Shown here piece by piece: positions 39,038 through 47,520 of a stretch of DNA of 64,000 nt. Position 1 is the stretch's first letter. Every line of letters begins with the position of its first letter. Both the position numbers and the translations under genes were made by a program. The notes under the pieces are model-generated. The model had not been told where the DNA came from. It made no database searches and saw only the letters and a program-made list of their open reading frames with translations. The stretch lies in the NCBI RefSeq assembly GCF_006376615.1, contig NZ_VEXQ01000001.1:186001-250000 (forward strand), read 5' to 3'. The stretch is from Buttiauxella sp. B2 (GTDB taxonomy: Bacteria > Pseudomonadota > Gammaproteobacteria > Enterobacterales > Enterobacteriaceae).

Positions 39038-39076
39038 CTTCAATCATTAGTCTGTACGCATTGTTAATGATTATTT

Positions 39077-40714
39077 ATGGCTGTTATGGAAAACCTGAAA
39101 AAGTTACAGTGTAATGATTCAATGTTTAACCTTTGCTGTGCACTTTTCTTCACGTTAATCAATTCCCTGTTCATCAAACGCACCTGGGAAATCATTGCAC
39201 CTAACTCATTCCATAGCTGGATTTTTGCCATTTCAGTACCGGTCGTGCTGTTCAGTGCCTGGTTGACTATCTTCAGCCTGATTAACCTGCCGTGGCTGCG
39301 CAAACCCGTGTTGGTGATATTGTTGATTGGTTGCGCGGCCAGTAACTATTTCATGTACACCTACGGTGCGGTCATCGACAAAAAAATGATGACCAACGTG
39401 TTTGAAACCAACTCTCAAGCAGCAGTTGCGTTGGTGACCCCGCAGTTGCTTATCTGGCTTGCGCTGGCCGGTATTATTCCAGCGATTATTTTGGCAACGA
39501 TAAAAGTTAAACCTTCGCGTTGGTGGTATACCTTGATGACGCGCCTGGTCAGTATTTTGGCTGGCCTGCTGATCATTATTCTGGTGGCTTCGGTATTTTA
39601 TAAAGATTACGCCTCGCTGTTTCGCAATAACAAAGGCGTAGTGAAGATGGTAACCCCTGCCAACTACATCAGCGCGATTAGCCGTTACAGCAAAACACGC
39701 TGGTTTGCTGGTGATCAATCGCTAATAAAAATTGGTGAAGATGCGCAAAAAGGCTCGCTAATTAGCCAGCAGCATAAGAAAACGGTTGTGGTGTTTGTCG
39801 TCGGCGAAGCCTCACGTGCTGAAAACTACTCATTGAACGGTTATGCCCGCGATACAAACCCTGAACTAAAAAAACGCGACGTTATCTATTTCCCAAACGC
39901 ATCGTCTTGCGGTACCGAAACGGCTATTTCCATCCCTTGCATGTTCTCCAATATGACTCGCAGAACTTATGACGCCGACCTCGCTAGTCACCGGGAAGGG
40001 TTGCTGGATGTATTGGCACACGCTGGCATCAACCTGCTGTGGCGTGAAAACGACGGTGGTTGTAAAGGGGCTTGCGATCGTATCCCACATACCGAGATGA
40101 TGCAGTGGCATCTGGATTCTCTGTGCACAAATAAATCGTGTTCAGATGAGGTGGTATTACATCGTTTTGGCAATGTGCTGGATGGTCTGCAACAAGATTC
40201 AGTCATCGTATTGCACCTTATGGGTAGCCAGGGTCCTGCTTACTATCGCCGCTATCCGGACAAATTTCGCAAATTCACCCCAACTTGTGACAGTAACCAG
40301 ATTCAGTACTGTGATCGCCAGTCGCTCATCAATACTTACGACAACACCATTCTGTATACTGACGATGTTGTCAGTCGCACCATTGACGAGTTGAAATCGC
40401 ATAGTGAAAAGTTGAACACCGCGCTGGTCTATCTTTCTGATCATGGTGAGTCATTGGGGGAAAATGGTATCTATCTGCATGGCACCCCTTACATGCTGTC
40501 ACCTTCTCAGCAAACGCACATCCCTTTCCTATTCTGGTTGTCGAAAGATTATCAACAGAATTTTGCAGTCAACGCCGAGTGCCTGACTAACAAAGCCACC
40601 GTAGAACACGTTTCTCAGGACAATATTTTTTCAACGCTGCTAGGAATGATGGATATCAAAACCTCAGAATATCAATCTAATATGGACATTCTCGCCAGTT
40701 GCCGTAAAACCTGA
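39077..40714 (+). CDS. eptA: Lipid A phosphoethanolamine transferase, EptA family
   Basis: The enzyme adds phosphoethanolamine to lipid A at the periplasmic face of the inner membrane, which lowers binding of polymyxins. Five N-terminal helices (about residues 12-180) precede a periplasmic alkaline-phosphatase-fold domain. The nucleophile threonine is in SCGTETAISIPCMFS near residue 280, the zinc residues in VVGEASRAENYSLNGY near 241 and LSDHGESLGENGIYLHG near 456. It resembles chromosomal EptA more than plasmid MCR proteins. Start uncertain: ATG at 39077 or 39086, neither with a good ribosome site. No pmrAB pair is adjacent, unlike K-12 eptA. Confidence 0.9.
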   Translation: MAVMENLKKLQCNDSMFNLCCALFFTLINSLFIKRTWEIIAPNSFHSWIFAISVPVVLFSAWLTIFSLINLPWLRKPVLVILLIGCAASNYFMYTYGAVIDKKMMTNVFETNSQAAVALVTPQLLIWLALAGIIPAIILATIKVKPSRWWYTLMTRLVSILAGLLIIILVASVFYKDYASLFRNNKGVVKMVTPANYISAISRYSKTRWFAGDQSLIKIGEDAQKGSLISQQHKKTVVVFVVGEASRAENYSLNGYARDTNPELKKRDVIYFPNASSCGTETAISIPCMFSNMTRRTYDADLASHREGLLDVLAHAGINLLWRENDGGCKGACDRIPHTEMMQWHLDSLCTNKSCSDEVVLHRFGNVLDGLQQDSVIVLHLMGSQGPAYYRRYPDKFRKFTPTCDSNQIQYCDRQSLINTYDNTILYTDDVVSRTIDELKSHSEKLNTALVYLSDHGESLGENGIYLHGTPYMLSPSQQTHIPFLFWLSKDYQQNFAVNAECLTNKATVEHVSQDNIFSTLLGMMDIKTSEYQSNMDILASCRKT

Positions 40715-40720
40715 CAATCA

Positions 40721-40744
40721 GGTGGCAGGAAAAATCCTGCCACC
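40721..40744 (+). terminator. Hairpin after eptA-family gene
   Basis: GGTGGCAGGA (40721-40730) pairs with TCCTGCCACC (40735-40744) across AAAA, followed by TCCCCCTT. The stem is strong though the T tract is poor; it separates the transferase from nemR. Confidence 0.65.
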
Positions 40745-40756
40745 TCCCCCTTGCGC

Positions 40757-40772
40757 TAGACCGACCGGTCTA
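40757..40772. promoter_or_regulatory. NemR operator upstream of nemR
   Basis: TAGACCGACCGGTCTA has the arms TAGACC and GGTCTA with a four-base spacer, the NemR box known from E. coli. It lies 15 bp before the nemR start and would block the promoter. Confidence 0.85.
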
Positions 40773-40786
40773 TTATATTATTTCCC

Positions 40787-41386
40787 ATGAACAGACATTC
40801 TGACTATGACACTCGTGAACATCTCCTTGCGATCGGCGAGCAGCTTTGCCTGCAACGCGGATTTACTGGCATGGGATTAAGTGAATTATTAAAAACGGCC
40901 GCGGTACCGAAAGGTTCTTTTTATCACTATTTTCGTTCAAAAGAGGCGTTTGGTGTCGCAATGCTGGAACGGTATTACACCGCTTACAACCTACGATTGC
41001 AGCAGCATTTTTCGCAAGAGAGCGGGAATTATCGTGAAAAATTACTGGCATGGTATCAGGAAACAGTTACCTGGTTTTCTCAACACGGTAGCCTGATCAG
41101 CTGTTTGACAGTCAAACTATCGGCTGAAGTGTGTGACCTTTCGGAAGATATGCGTGCAGCATTAAACAAAGGCTCGGCGCAAATTGTATCCCAGCTTGCG
41201 GATGCTCTGGCAAAAGGTGATGCCGAGAAAAGCCTGAAATTAACCGGTGTTGCATTAAGTCAGGCACAAGTGATTTATGCACTGTGGCTAGGCGCGAGTT
41301 TGCAGGCGAAGATTTCACGTAGTGCGATGCCGCTCGAATGCGCCCTCGCCCATGTAACCCAAATATTAGCGGAGCCTGTGTCCTGA
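40787..41386 (+). CDS. nemR: TetR-family electrophile/bleach sensor NemR
   Basis: NemR represses nemRA-gloA and is released when its cysteine is modified by electrophiles, quinones, methylglyoxal or reactive chlorine. The N-terminal TetR helix-turn-helix is in MGLSELLKTAAVPKGSFYHY (about residues 29-48). The redox cysteine corresponds to SCLTVKLSAEVCDL (first Cys near residue 105). At 199 residues it equals E. coli NemR. The operator lies immediately upstream. A hairpin terminator overlaps its last codons, so expression of nemA behind it may be uncoupled in part. Confidence 0.95.
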   Translation: MNRHSDYDTREHLLAIGEQLCLQRGFTGMGLSELLKTAAVPKGSFYHYFRSKEAFGVAMLERYYTAYNLRLQQHFSQESGNYREKLLAWYQETVTWFSQHGSLISCLTVKLSAEVCDLSEDMRAALNKGSAQIVSQLADALAKGDAEKSLKLTGVALSQAQVIYALWLGASLQAKISRSAMPLECALAHVTQILAEPVS

Positions 41387-41400
41387 CAGGCTTTTTATTT
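41373..41400 (+). terminator. Intrinsic terminator overlapping the nemR stop codon
   Basis: AGCCTGT (41373-41379) pairs with ACAGGCT (41386-41392), followed by TTTTATTT. The nemR TGA (41384-41386) straddles the loop and the second arm, so translating ribosomes would cover the stem. Confidence 0.75.
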
Positions 41401-41410
41401 AATTCAAAAC

Positions 41411-41425
41411 TAGACGACCGGTCTA
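41411..41425. promoter_or_regulatory. Second, one-base-shorter NemR-like site before nemA
   Basis: TAGACGACCGGTCTA keeps both outer arms TAGAC and GTCTA of the operator before nemR but has five instead of six bases between them. It lies 14 bp before the nemA start, just after the nemR terminator. Confidence 0.5.
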
Positions 41426-41438
41426 CTCGAGGTTTTTT

Positions 41439-42536
41439 ATGTCAGCAGATAAATTGTTTACTCCACTGAAAGTGGGTGCCATTACCACGCCAAACCGCAT
41501 TTTCATGGCGCCATTAACTCGTCTGCGCAGCATCGTACCTGGCGATATCCCAACGCCATTGATGGGCGAATATTACCGTCAACGTGCGAGCTCCGGGCTT
41601 ATCATCAGCGAAGCGACTCAAATTTCAGCACAAGCTAAAGGCTACGAAGGTGCACCAGGCCTGCACAGTGACGAACAAATTGCTGCATGGAAAAAAATCA
41701 CCGCTGGCGTACACGCAGCTGATGGTCGCATTGCTGTGCAACTGTGGCACACCGGCCGCATCTCTCACACTAGCATTCAACCAGGCCAACAAGCTCCTGT
41801 AGCACCCTCTGCAATCTCTGCAGGAACGCGCACTTCCTTGCGTGATGAAAACGGCCATGCGATTCGTGTCGATACCTCAATGCCACGCGCCCTTGAACTC
41901 AATGAAATCCCTGGCATCGTGAATGATTTCCGTCGGGCTGTGGGTAATGCGCGTGACGCAGGTTTTGATATGGTCGAGCTGCACTCAGCGCATGGCTACT
42001 TGCTACACCAGTTCCTCTCCCCAACGTCCAACCATCGTACCGATGAATACGGTGGCAACCGTGAAAACCGCGCTCGCCTCGTGCTGGAAGTGGTTGATGC
42101 TGTGAACAAAGAGTGGAGCGCCGATCGCATTGGTATCCGTGTCTCACCAATTGGGTCTTTCCAGAATGTCGATAACGGCCCAGACGAAGAAGCAGATGCC
42201 CTGTATCTGATTGAAGAACTTAGCAAACGCGGCATCGCTTATTTGCACATGTCCGAGCCTGACTGGGCGGGTGGCAAGCCTTATACCGAAGAGTTCCGCC
42301 AGAAAGTTCGCGAACGTTTCAAGGGCGTCATTATCGGTGCTGGTGCTTATACCCCAGAAAAAGCAGAAGCGTTAATCGAGAAAGGTTTGATTGACGCCGT
42401 AGCCTTTGGTCGTGACTACATTGCTAATCCGGATCTGGTAGAGCGCCTGCATCGTAATGCAGAACTCAACGCTCAACGCCCTGAAACCTTCTATGGCGGT
42501 GGTGCCGAGGGTTACACCGATTACCCGATTTTGTAG
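41439..42536 (+). CDS. nemA: N-ethylmaleimide reductase NemA
   Basis: NemA is an FMN-dependent Old Yellow Enzyme that uses NADPH to reduce maleimides, nitro compounds and enones. It is a TIM barrel. The FMN-binding [13 protein letters not shown] is near residue 20, the substrate-binding [16 protein letters not shown] carries the His pair near residue 182, and [16 protein letters not shown] with [13 protein letters not shown] binds the phosphate. The 365 residues equal the E. coli length. A CGAGG lies upstream. It lies between nemR and gloA in a stress operon against electrophiles. Confidence 0.96.
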   Translation: MSADKLFTPLKVGAITTPNRIFMAPLTRLRSIVPGDIPTPLMGEYYRQRASSGLIISEATQISAQAKGYEGAPGLHSDEQIAAWKKITAGVHAADGRIAVQLWHTGRISHTSIQPGQQAPVAPSAISAGTRTSLRDENGHAIRVDTSMPRALELNEIPGIVNDFRRAVGNARDAGFDMVELHSAHGYLLHQFLSPTSNHRTDEYGGNRENRARLVLEVVDAVNKEWSADRIGIRVSPIGSFQNVDNGPDEEADALYLIEELSKRGIAYLHMSEPDWAGGKPYTEEFRQKVRERFKGVIIGAGAYTPEKAEALIEKGLIDAVAFGRDYIANPDLVERLHRNAELNAQRPETFYGGGAEGYTDYPIL

Positions 42537-42549
42537 ACCTCTCTCATTG

Positions 42550-42573
42550 ATAGCGGCGCTAGTTCGCCGCTAT
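42550..42573 (+). other. Hairpin between nemA and gloA
   Basis: ATAGCGGCG (42550-42558) pairs with CGCCGCTAT (42565-42573) across six bases. No T tract follows, so it may stabilise the nemA end rather than stop transcription into gloA. Confidence 0.5.
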
Positions 42574-42620
42574 ACTTACCTCACATTTAGAAATTAACCA
42601 TTTAATTCTACGAGGATTTT

Positions 42621-43028
42621 ATGCGCTTACTTCACACCATGCTGCGCGTTGGCGACCTGCAACGCTCCATCAATTTTTACACCAACGTTCTGGGTATGAC
42701 CCTGCTGCGTACCAGTGAAAATCCTGAATACAAATACTCTCTCGCATTCGTTGGCTACGGCCCAGAAACCGAAGAAGCGGTTATTGAACTGACCTACAAC
42801 TGGGGCACAGACAGCTACGATTTGGGTACCGCATACGGTCACATCGCCCTGAGCGTTGATGATGCAGCCGAAGCTTGCGAACGCATTCGCAAAAACGGCG
42901 GTAATGTCACCCGTGAGGCTGGCCCGGTAAAAGGCGGTTCCACCGTTATCGCTTTCGTTGAAGATCCAGATGGCTACAAAATTGAGCTGATCGAAAGCAA
43001 AGACGCGGGCAAAGGCCTGGGTAACTAA
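42621..43028 (+). CDS. gloA: Glyoxalase I
   Basis: GloA isomerises the hemithioacetal of methylglyoxal and glutathione to S-lactoylglutathione. It is a nickel-dependent vicinal-oxygen-chelate enzyme. Metal ligands are His5 in [11 protein letters not shown], Glu near 56 in VIELTYNWG, His near 74 in [10 protein letters not shown], and Glu near 122 in YKIELIESK. At 135 residues it equals E. coli GloA. An ACGAGGA precedes the ATG. It follows nemA by 84 bp, so aldehyde defence is under the electrophile sensor NemR as in E. coli. Confidence 0.97.
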   Translation: MRLLHTMLRVGDLQRSINFYTNVLGMTLLRTSENPEYKYSLAFVGYGPETEEAVIELTYNWGTDSYDLGTAYGHIALSVDDAAEACERIRKNGGNVTREAGPVKGGSTVIAFVEDPDGYKIELIESKDAGKGLGN

Positions 43029-43123
43029 TACTAATTAGCGGGGCCTTTTTGCGCCCGCTACTGCATCCCTTCACAAAATTTGCCATAATGCGCGCTGCTT
43101 TTTCCCCGTATTAAGAGATCCTG

Positions 43124-43777
43124 ATGTCTGACAACACGCAACTGCAAGGCCTGTGCGACCGTTTTCGTGGTTTTTATCCGGTAGTCATTGACGTTGAAAC
43201 CGCCGGGTTTAACGCTAAAACCGATGCTTTACTGGAAGTCGCAGCCATCACCTTAAAGATGGATCAAGATGGCTGGTTAATGCCTGATGAAACCCTGCAT
43301 TTCCATGTCGAACCTTTTGAAGGTGCAATTCTCCAGCCTGAAGCGCTGGCCTTTAATGGTATCGACCCGCATAACCCGTTGCGTGGTGCCGTCAGTGAAT
43401 ATGATGCATTGCATGCGATTTTTAAAATGGTGCGTAAAGGTATCAAAGACAGCGGATGTAACCGCGCAATTATGGTGGCCCATAACGCGACATTCGATCA
43501 CAGCTTTATGATGGCAGCTGCAGAGCGTGCTTCTTTAAAACGTAATCCATTCCATCCATTTGTGACCTTTGATACTGCGGCGCTGAGCGGGCTGGCGTTA
43601 GGCCAAACCGTACTGGCGAAAGCTTGTATTGCGGCGGGTATGCCGTTTGACAGCAGCCAGGCACACTCAGCGCTTTATGACACTGAGCAAACTGCTCAAC
43701 TGTTCTGTGAGATAGTCAATCGCTGGAAACGTTTAGGCGGCTGGCCTCTTCCGCTACCGGCTGAACCCGAAGCATGA
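43124..43777 (+). CDS. rnt: Ribonuclease T
   Basis: RNase T is a 3'-to-5' DEDDh exoribonuclease that trims tRNA ends and matures 5S and 23S rRNA. The Exo I motif [12 protein letters not shown] is near residue 23, Exo II is in [13 protein letters not shown] near 120, and Exo III contains the catalytic His in [20 protein letters not shown] near 181. It has 217 residues (E. coli 215). In K-12 the helicase gene lhr follows; here only a terminator separates rnt from the convergent grxD, so lhr is absent from this place. Confidence 0.97.
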   Translation: MSDNTQLQGLCDRFRGFYPVVIDVETAGFNAKTDALLEVAAITLKMDQDGWLMPDETLHFHVEPFEGAILQPEALAFNGIDPHNPLRGAVSEYDALHAIFKMVRKGIKDSGCNRAIMVAHNATFDHSFMMAAAERASLKRNPFHPFVTFDTAALSGLALGQTVLAKACIAAGMPFDSSQAHSALYDTEQTAQLFCEIVNRWKRLGGWPLPLPAEPEA

Positions 43778-43781
43778 GCAT

Positions 43782-43812
43782 AAAAAAAGCGACCTTAAAG
43801 GTCGCTTTTTTT
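43782..43812. terminator. Bidirectional terminator rnt / grxD
   Basis: A run of seven A, then GCGACC (43789-43794), loop TTAAA and GGTCGC (43800-43805), then seven T. The symmetric form serves both convergent genes. Confidence 0.95.
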
Positions 43813-43838
43813 CATTTACAGCTTAATCCAGCAACAAA

Positions 43839-44183
43839 TTACTCTGCATCTGACTCTTCTGATTTGTGCTTAGCTGCAGCTTCTTTAATTAGTGACTGCA
43901 ATTCACCACGCTGATACATCTCAATGATGATGTCGCAACCGCCAACCAGTTCGCCATCAACCCACAATTGCGGGAAGGTCGGCCAGTTTGCATATTTTGG
44001 CAGCTCAGCACGGATGTCCGGATTCTGCAAAATATCGACGTACGCGAAACGCTCGCCGCACGCAGACAGTGCCTGCACAGCCTGGGCTGAGAAGCCACAG
44101 CTAGGGAGTTTCGGAGAACCTTTCATATAAAGAAGGATTGGGTTCTCAGTAATCTGTTGTTGGATCTTTTCAATAGTGCTCAT
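43839..44183 (-). CDS. grxD: Monothiol glutaredoxin GrxD (Grx4)
   Basis: GrxD is a monothiol glutaredoxin that binds a [2Fe-2S] cluster with glutathione and BolA-type partners and takes part in iron-sulfur cluster delivery. The CGFS active site lies in PKLPSCGFSAQAVQAL near residue 30. The WPTFPQLWVDGELVGGCDI stretch binds glutathione. I chose 44183, which follows GAGGAA, giving 114 residues (E. coli 115). A promoter with TTTCTG and TACAAT (17-bp spacer) is seen at 44222-44250 on the same strand. Confidence 0.95.
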   Translation of the reverse strand: MSTIEKIQQQITENPILLYMKGSPKLPSCGFSAQAVQALSACGERFAYVDILQNPDIRAELPKYANWPTFPQLWVDGELVGGCDIIIEMYQRGELQSLIKEAAAKHKSEESDAE

Positions 44184-44544
44184 TGCTTGCTTCCTCAAAC
44201 CAAGTCCTGGCATAGTCTGCCATTGTAGCGATTGACGCCCTCTCCAGAAAACACCATTTTTTACAGGGTTTCTTTGTCATGCGTGATGGAGGGACAACAT
44301 ACATCAAGAATAACACTTTTCCCGCAGCTGCAAATCAGCAAATAACCATATGCATGATCAATAAATAGCCTTGCAACCATTAGTTTGGTTAATTTTTTTG
44401 CGTCTGGTAACGAAACAGGAAGAGGAATAGTAAAAGGTTATTAACTTTATTGCGTCTTATAGATTAGAATCGGCAGGTTTTGCAAAATCATACACGGGCA
44501 TGATGGTATTCATCGTGCATTCAATTTAACCAGGGGATTGTTGA
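44184..44544. promoter_or_regulatory. Divergent control region grxD / mepH
   Basis: These 361 bp hold no gene. On the minus strand a sigma-70-like pair TTTCTG / TACAAT (44222-44250) fits grxD. On the plus strand TTAACT (44441-44446) and TAGAAT (44465-44470) with an 18-bp spacer may serve mepH. The AT-rich middle shows no repeat I can name. Confidence 0.5.
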
Positions 44545-45354
44545 GTGGCGCGGATAACAAAAATTTCTATCACGCTCTGTGCTCTGCTATTTACCTTGCC
44601 GTATACACCATTGACGCAGGCGTCTGAGCACGCTCGTCCCGTGGCTGCGCAAAAAGCGCACGTTGTGAAGAGCACAGAAAAGAGTAATAAGAGTAAAGAT
44701 AAAACCACTACCGCCAGCAAGAAAAAAGAAACGACTGCAGCGAAAAGTAAAACTGCTAAAAATTCCAGCAGTACTAAAACGAAAACCCCAGCAAAAAACT
44801 CCAGCAAAAAAACTTCTCAGCTCGCCAAAGTCCAGCCTGTTACTTTCACCGAAAAATGCAGTAAGCCACGTAAAGGCTACAAAACGCGTTGTGTAAAAGT
44901 CAAAGCAGAGCAACCAACGACGATTGCGGCAGCGCATAAAGTCCGTGTGCAGAAAGCACAGAAAACGGCGATGAACAAATTGATGGGCCAGATTGGCAAA
45001 CCCTACCATTGGGGTGGTACTTCCCCAACTACCGGGTTTGATTGCAGCGGTCTGGTTTATTACGCCTATAAAGATTTGGTGAAATTCCGTATTCCACGTA
45101 CCGCAAACGAAATGTATCACCTACGTGATGTCTCATCTGTGGATCGTGGTGAACTGGAAACGGGTGACCTGGTGTTCTTCCGTACCCGTGGCCGAGGAAC
45201 TGCCGATCACGTTGGCGTGTATGTCGGTAATGGGAAATTCATTCAGTCACCTCGCACTGGCCGTGATATTCAAATCACGTCTCTGAGCGAAGATTACTGG
45301 CAGCGCCACTATGTTGGTGCAAAACGCGTCATGACACCAAAAACCATTCGTTAA
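44545..45354 (+). CDS. mepH: Peptidoglycan DD-endopeptidase MepH
   Basis: MepH cleaves D-Ala-mDAP cross-links so new strands can be inserted into the wall. A signal sequence (ISITLCALLFTLPYTPLTQA) is followed by a long Lys/Ser/Thr-rich low-complexity linker to about residue 105. The C-terminal NlpC/P60 domain has the catalytic cysteine in TGFDCSGLVYYAY near 170 and the histidine in TADHVGVYVGNG near 225. It has 269 residues (E. coli 271). The start is a GTG at 44545 with AGGGGA upstream, which gives MARITKISITL as in E. coli. Confidence 0.95.
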   Translation: MARITKISITLCALLFTLPYTPLTQASEHARPVAAQKAHVVKSTEKSNKSKDKTTTASKKKETTAAKSKTAKNSSSTKTKTPAKNSSKKTSQLAKVQPVTFTEKCSKPRKGYKTRCVKVKAEQPTTIAAAHKVRVQKAQKTAMNKLMGQIGKPYHWGGTSPTTGFDCSGLVYYAYKDLVKFRIPRTANEMYHLRDVSSVDRGELETGDLVFFRTRGRGTADHVGVYVGNGKFIQSPRTGRDIQITSLSEDYWQRHYVGAKRVMTPKTIR

Positions 45355-45360
45355 AACCTT

Positions 45361-45394
45361 CACTTGCCCTGAATTGGGCAGGTGAGTTCTTCTT
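45361..45394 (+). terminator. Terminator after mepH
   Basis: CACTTGCCC (45361-45369) pairs with GGGCAGGTG (45376-45384), one G-T pair included, followed by AGTTCTTCTTTT. Confidence 0.75.
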
Positions 45395-45425
45395 TTGCTT
45401 ATCCTTTCAATTTGTTAACCTAAAC

Positions 45426-45484
45426 CCACACTAAGTGTGGTTACTTAGTGATGTATAAATCAAATAAGAAGGAGTTAGCAATGT
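45426..45484 (+). promoter_or_regulatory. sodB 5' leader with alternative hairpins and RyhB-pairing site
   Basis: Two overlapping hairpins are possible: CCACAC / GTGTGG (45426-45440) and ACTAAGT / ACTTAGT (45430-45449). They share bases, so only one can form at a time. AGCAATGT across the start codon (45477-45484) is complementary to the ACAUUGCU segment of the E. coli small RNA RyhB, which represses sodB in iron shortage. Confidence 0.55.
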
Positions 45485-46059
45485 CGTTCGAACTACCTGC
45501 GTTACCATATGCAAAAGATGCTTTAGCACCGCATATCTCTGCCGAAACCCTGGAATACCACTACGGCAAACACCATCAAACCTATGTCACTAACCTGAAC
45601 AATCTGGTTAAGGGCACTGCGTTTGAAGGTAAAACTCTTGAAGATATCGTTCGTACCTCCGAAGGCGGCATATTTAACAACGCAGCCCAGGTATGGAACC
45701 ACACCTTCTACTGGAACTGCCTGGCACCTAATGCTGGCGGCGAGCCAACGGGTGACGTTTTGGCTGCCATCAACACCTCTTTTGGTAGCTTTGCTGATTT
45801 CAAACAGCAGTTTACTGATGCTGCTATCAAGAACTTTGGTGCAGGCTGGACTTGGTTGGTTAAACAAGAAGATGGCACTTTGGCCATTGTTTCTACATCA
45901 AATGCTGGTACGCCGCTGACAACAGCTGCAAAACCATTATTGACTGTAGATGTGTGGGAGCATGCGTACTACATCGATTACCGTAATGCTCGTCCTAATT
46001 ACCTCGAGCATTTCTGGGCGTTGGTGAACTGGGAATTTGTTGCGAAGAATCTGGCATAG
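45481..46059 (+). CDS. sodB: Iron superoxide dismutase SodB
   Basis: SodB is the cytoplasmic Fe-superoxide dismutase. Metal ligands are His near residue 27 ([13 protein letters not shown]), His near 74 ([11 protein letters not shown]), and Asp and His in [12 protein letters not shown] near 157-161. FGAGWTWLV and the glutamine region are those of Fe enzymes. It has 192 residues (E. coli 193). The ATG at 45481 follows AAGGAG by six bases; the frame is open 11 codons upstream without support. A terminator follows. The leader has a RyhB-type pairing site, matching the iron-sparing control of sodB. Confidence 0.97.
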   Translation: MSFELPALPYAKDALAPHISAETLEYHYGKHHQTYVTNLNNLVKGTAFEGKTLEDIVRTSEGGIFNNAAQVWNHTFYWNCLAPNAGGEPTGDVLAAINTSFGSFADFKQQFTDAAIKNFGAGWTWLVKQEDGTLAIVSTSNAGTPLTTAAKPLLTVDVWEHAYYIDYRNARPNYLEHFWALVNWEFVAKNLA

Positions 46060-46064
46060 TTGAT

Positions 46065-46090
46065 ATGGGCCGCGATTGCGGCCCATTTAA
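46065..46090 (+). terminator. Terminator after sodB
   Basis: ATGGGCCGC (46065-46073) pairs with GCGGCCCAT (46078-46086) across GATT, followed by TTTAATC. Confidence 0.85.
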
Positions 46091-46180
46091 TCAGTGCAGT
46101 ACGGCAGTTAATGCGCCACAAACAATCAGTGTCAGAACAATAACTGTGGTCGTGATTGAAAATTTCAGGTCTGTACTCAT
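46091..46180 (-). CDS. ynhF: Small membrane protein YnhF (29 residues)
   Basis: This very short gene encodes a 29-residue protein starting MSTDLKFS, then a single hydrophobic helix of about 19 residues, and ending in AVLH. It closely matches E. coli YnhF, a stress-related small inner-membrane protein encoded between sodB and purR. A strong AAGGAG lies seven bases before the ATG at 46180, which supports translation. The stop lies just beyond the sodB terminator. The ydhP gene that lies beside ynhF in K-12 is missing here. The function of YnhF is not known. Confidence 0.9.
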   Translation of the reverse strand: MSTDLKFSITTTVIVLTLIVCGALTAVLH

Positions 46181-46415
46181 CAGCAAACTCCTTTTATTAC
46201 CTTACAATCGGTGTGTCGAAGTGATTTTCCCACAACCAGAGACAAAAATCCTCCTGGTTTTAAGCTGATGTTACTTTTCCCTCTTCCACTTTCCGCCAGG
46301 ATAGGCCAAAATCCCTCGCTAATTTATTGCGTACCATCAATTCAACGCCCTCCTCCCGTTTTATGTCGCATCCCCGACATACCTGCAACCATAACGTTGC
46401 CTTAGGAGTTAGCGT

Positions 46416-46431
46416 ACGCAAACGTTTAACA
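46416..46431. promoter_or_regulatory. PurR-type operator upstream of purR
   Basis: ACGCAAACGTTTAACA matches the PurR consensus AnGCAAnCGnTTnCnT except toward its 3' end. It lies 45-60 bp before the purR start. E. coli purR is autorepressed through such sites. Confidence 0.7.
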
Positions 46432-46455
46432 TATTAGTTATCAGGAGTTTACGAT

Positions 46456-46476
46456 ATGGCCTGGAGTGACATTTAA
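46456..46476 (+). CDS. Possible six-codon leader peptide before purR
   Basis: ATG GCC TGG AGT GAC ATT TAA begins at 46456 with AGGAG eight bases upstream, and its stop overlaps the purR ATG as TAATG. A peptide of this size (MAWSDI) could couple translation to purR. It may also be chance. Confidence 0.3.
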   Translation: MAWSDI

Positions 46477-47501
46477 TGGCGACAATCAAGGACGTAGCGA
46501 AGCGCGCAAACGTTTCCACTACAACCGTATCACATGTGATTAACAAAACCCGTTTTGTGGCAGAAGAAACGCGCAACGCGGTATGGGCGGCAATTAAAGA
46601 ATTACATTATTCGCCAAGCGCCGTAGCGCGCAGCTTGAAAGTTAATCACACCAAAACGATTGGCCTGTTAGCGACTTCCAGCGAAGCACCCTATTTCGCC
46701 GAGATAATCGAAGCTGTCGAAAATAGCTGCTTTGAAAAAGGCTATACCCTGATTCTGGGTAACGCACATAACAATTTCGAAAAACAGCGTGCTTACCTGT
46801 CCATGATGGCGCAAAAACGCGTCGATGGCCTGCTGGTCATGTGTTCTGAATATCCGGAATCATTGCTTTCTATGCTTGAAGAGTACCGCCACATCCCAAT
46901 GGTTGTGATGGACTGGGGCGAAGCGCGTGCTGATTTCACCGACTCCGTTGTTGATAACGCTTTCCACGGGGGTTATTTGGCCGGGCGTTATCTGATTGAG
47001 CGCGGTCATCGTGAAATTGGTGCGATTCCAGGGCAAATGGAGCGTAACACCGGCGGCGGACGCCATGCTGGCTTTATGAAGGCACTGGAAGAAGCAGGGA
47101 TTACCATTCCAGAAAACTGGATTGTTCAGGGTGATTTCGAGCCTGAATCCGGATATAGGGCAATGCAGCAAATCATCAGCCAGTCACATCGCCCTACTGC
47201 AGTGTTCTGCGGCGGTGACATCATGGCAATGGGCGCGATATGTGCGGCTGATGAAATGGGCCTGCGCGTACCGCAGGATATTTCCGTTATCGGTTACGAC
47301 AACGTGCGCAATGCGCGCTACTTCTCTCCAGCGTTGACCACCATTCACCAACCAAAAGACTCACTGGGTGAAACAGCGTTCAACATGCTGCTGGATAGAA
47401 TCGTCAATAAACGCGAAGAATCCCAGTCTATTGAAGTACACCCGCGCTTGATTGAGCGCCGTTCAGTCGCTGATGGTCCGTTCCGCGATTATCGTCGATA
47501 A
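46476..47501 (+). CDS. purR: Purine repressor PurR
   Basis: PurR is a LacI-family repressor that binds operators when hypoxanthine or guanine is bound as corepressor. The N-terminal DNA-binding region [20 protein letters not shown] (residues 3-22) is followed by a hinge helix with [11 protein letters not shown]. The corepressor domain shows [12 protein letters not shown] and the C-terminal [20 protein letters not shown]. The 341 residues equal E. coli PurR. GGAG lies upstream of the start. Its own operator and the guaD-xdh operators are in this window, so the corepressors hypoxanthine and guanine are also substrates of the guaD-xdhABC enzymes. Confidence 0.97.
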   Translation: MATIKDVAKRANVSTTTVSHVINKTRFVAEETRNAVWAAIKELHYSPSAVARSLKVNHTKTIGLLATSSEAPYFAEIIEAVENSCFEKGYTLILGNAHNNFEKQRAYLSMMAQKRVDGLLVMCSEYPESLLSMLEEYRHIPMVVMDWGEARADFTDSVVDNAFHGGYLAGRYLIERGHREIGAIPGQMERNTGGGRHAGFMKALEEAGITIPENWIVQGDFEPESGYRAMQQIISQSHRPTAVFCGGDIMAMGAICAADEMGLRVPQDISVIGYDNVRNARYFSPALTTIHQPKDSLGETAFNMLLDRIVNKREESQSIEVHPRLIERRSVADGPFRDYRR

Positions 47502-47520
47502 GTTTTGTTGAGCCCGGGAT

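Noticed and set aside
39077..40714. Calling the phosphoethanolamine transferase an mcr-type mobile resistance gene
   Set aside because: The residues follow chromosomal EptA more closely (FYKDYASLFRNN, SLGENGIYLHG), and no insertion sequence or plasmid gene is near.
43031..43066. Terminator after gloA (GCGGG / CCCGC)
   Set aside because: The T residues lie in the loop and no T tract follows the second arm, so I could not support it.
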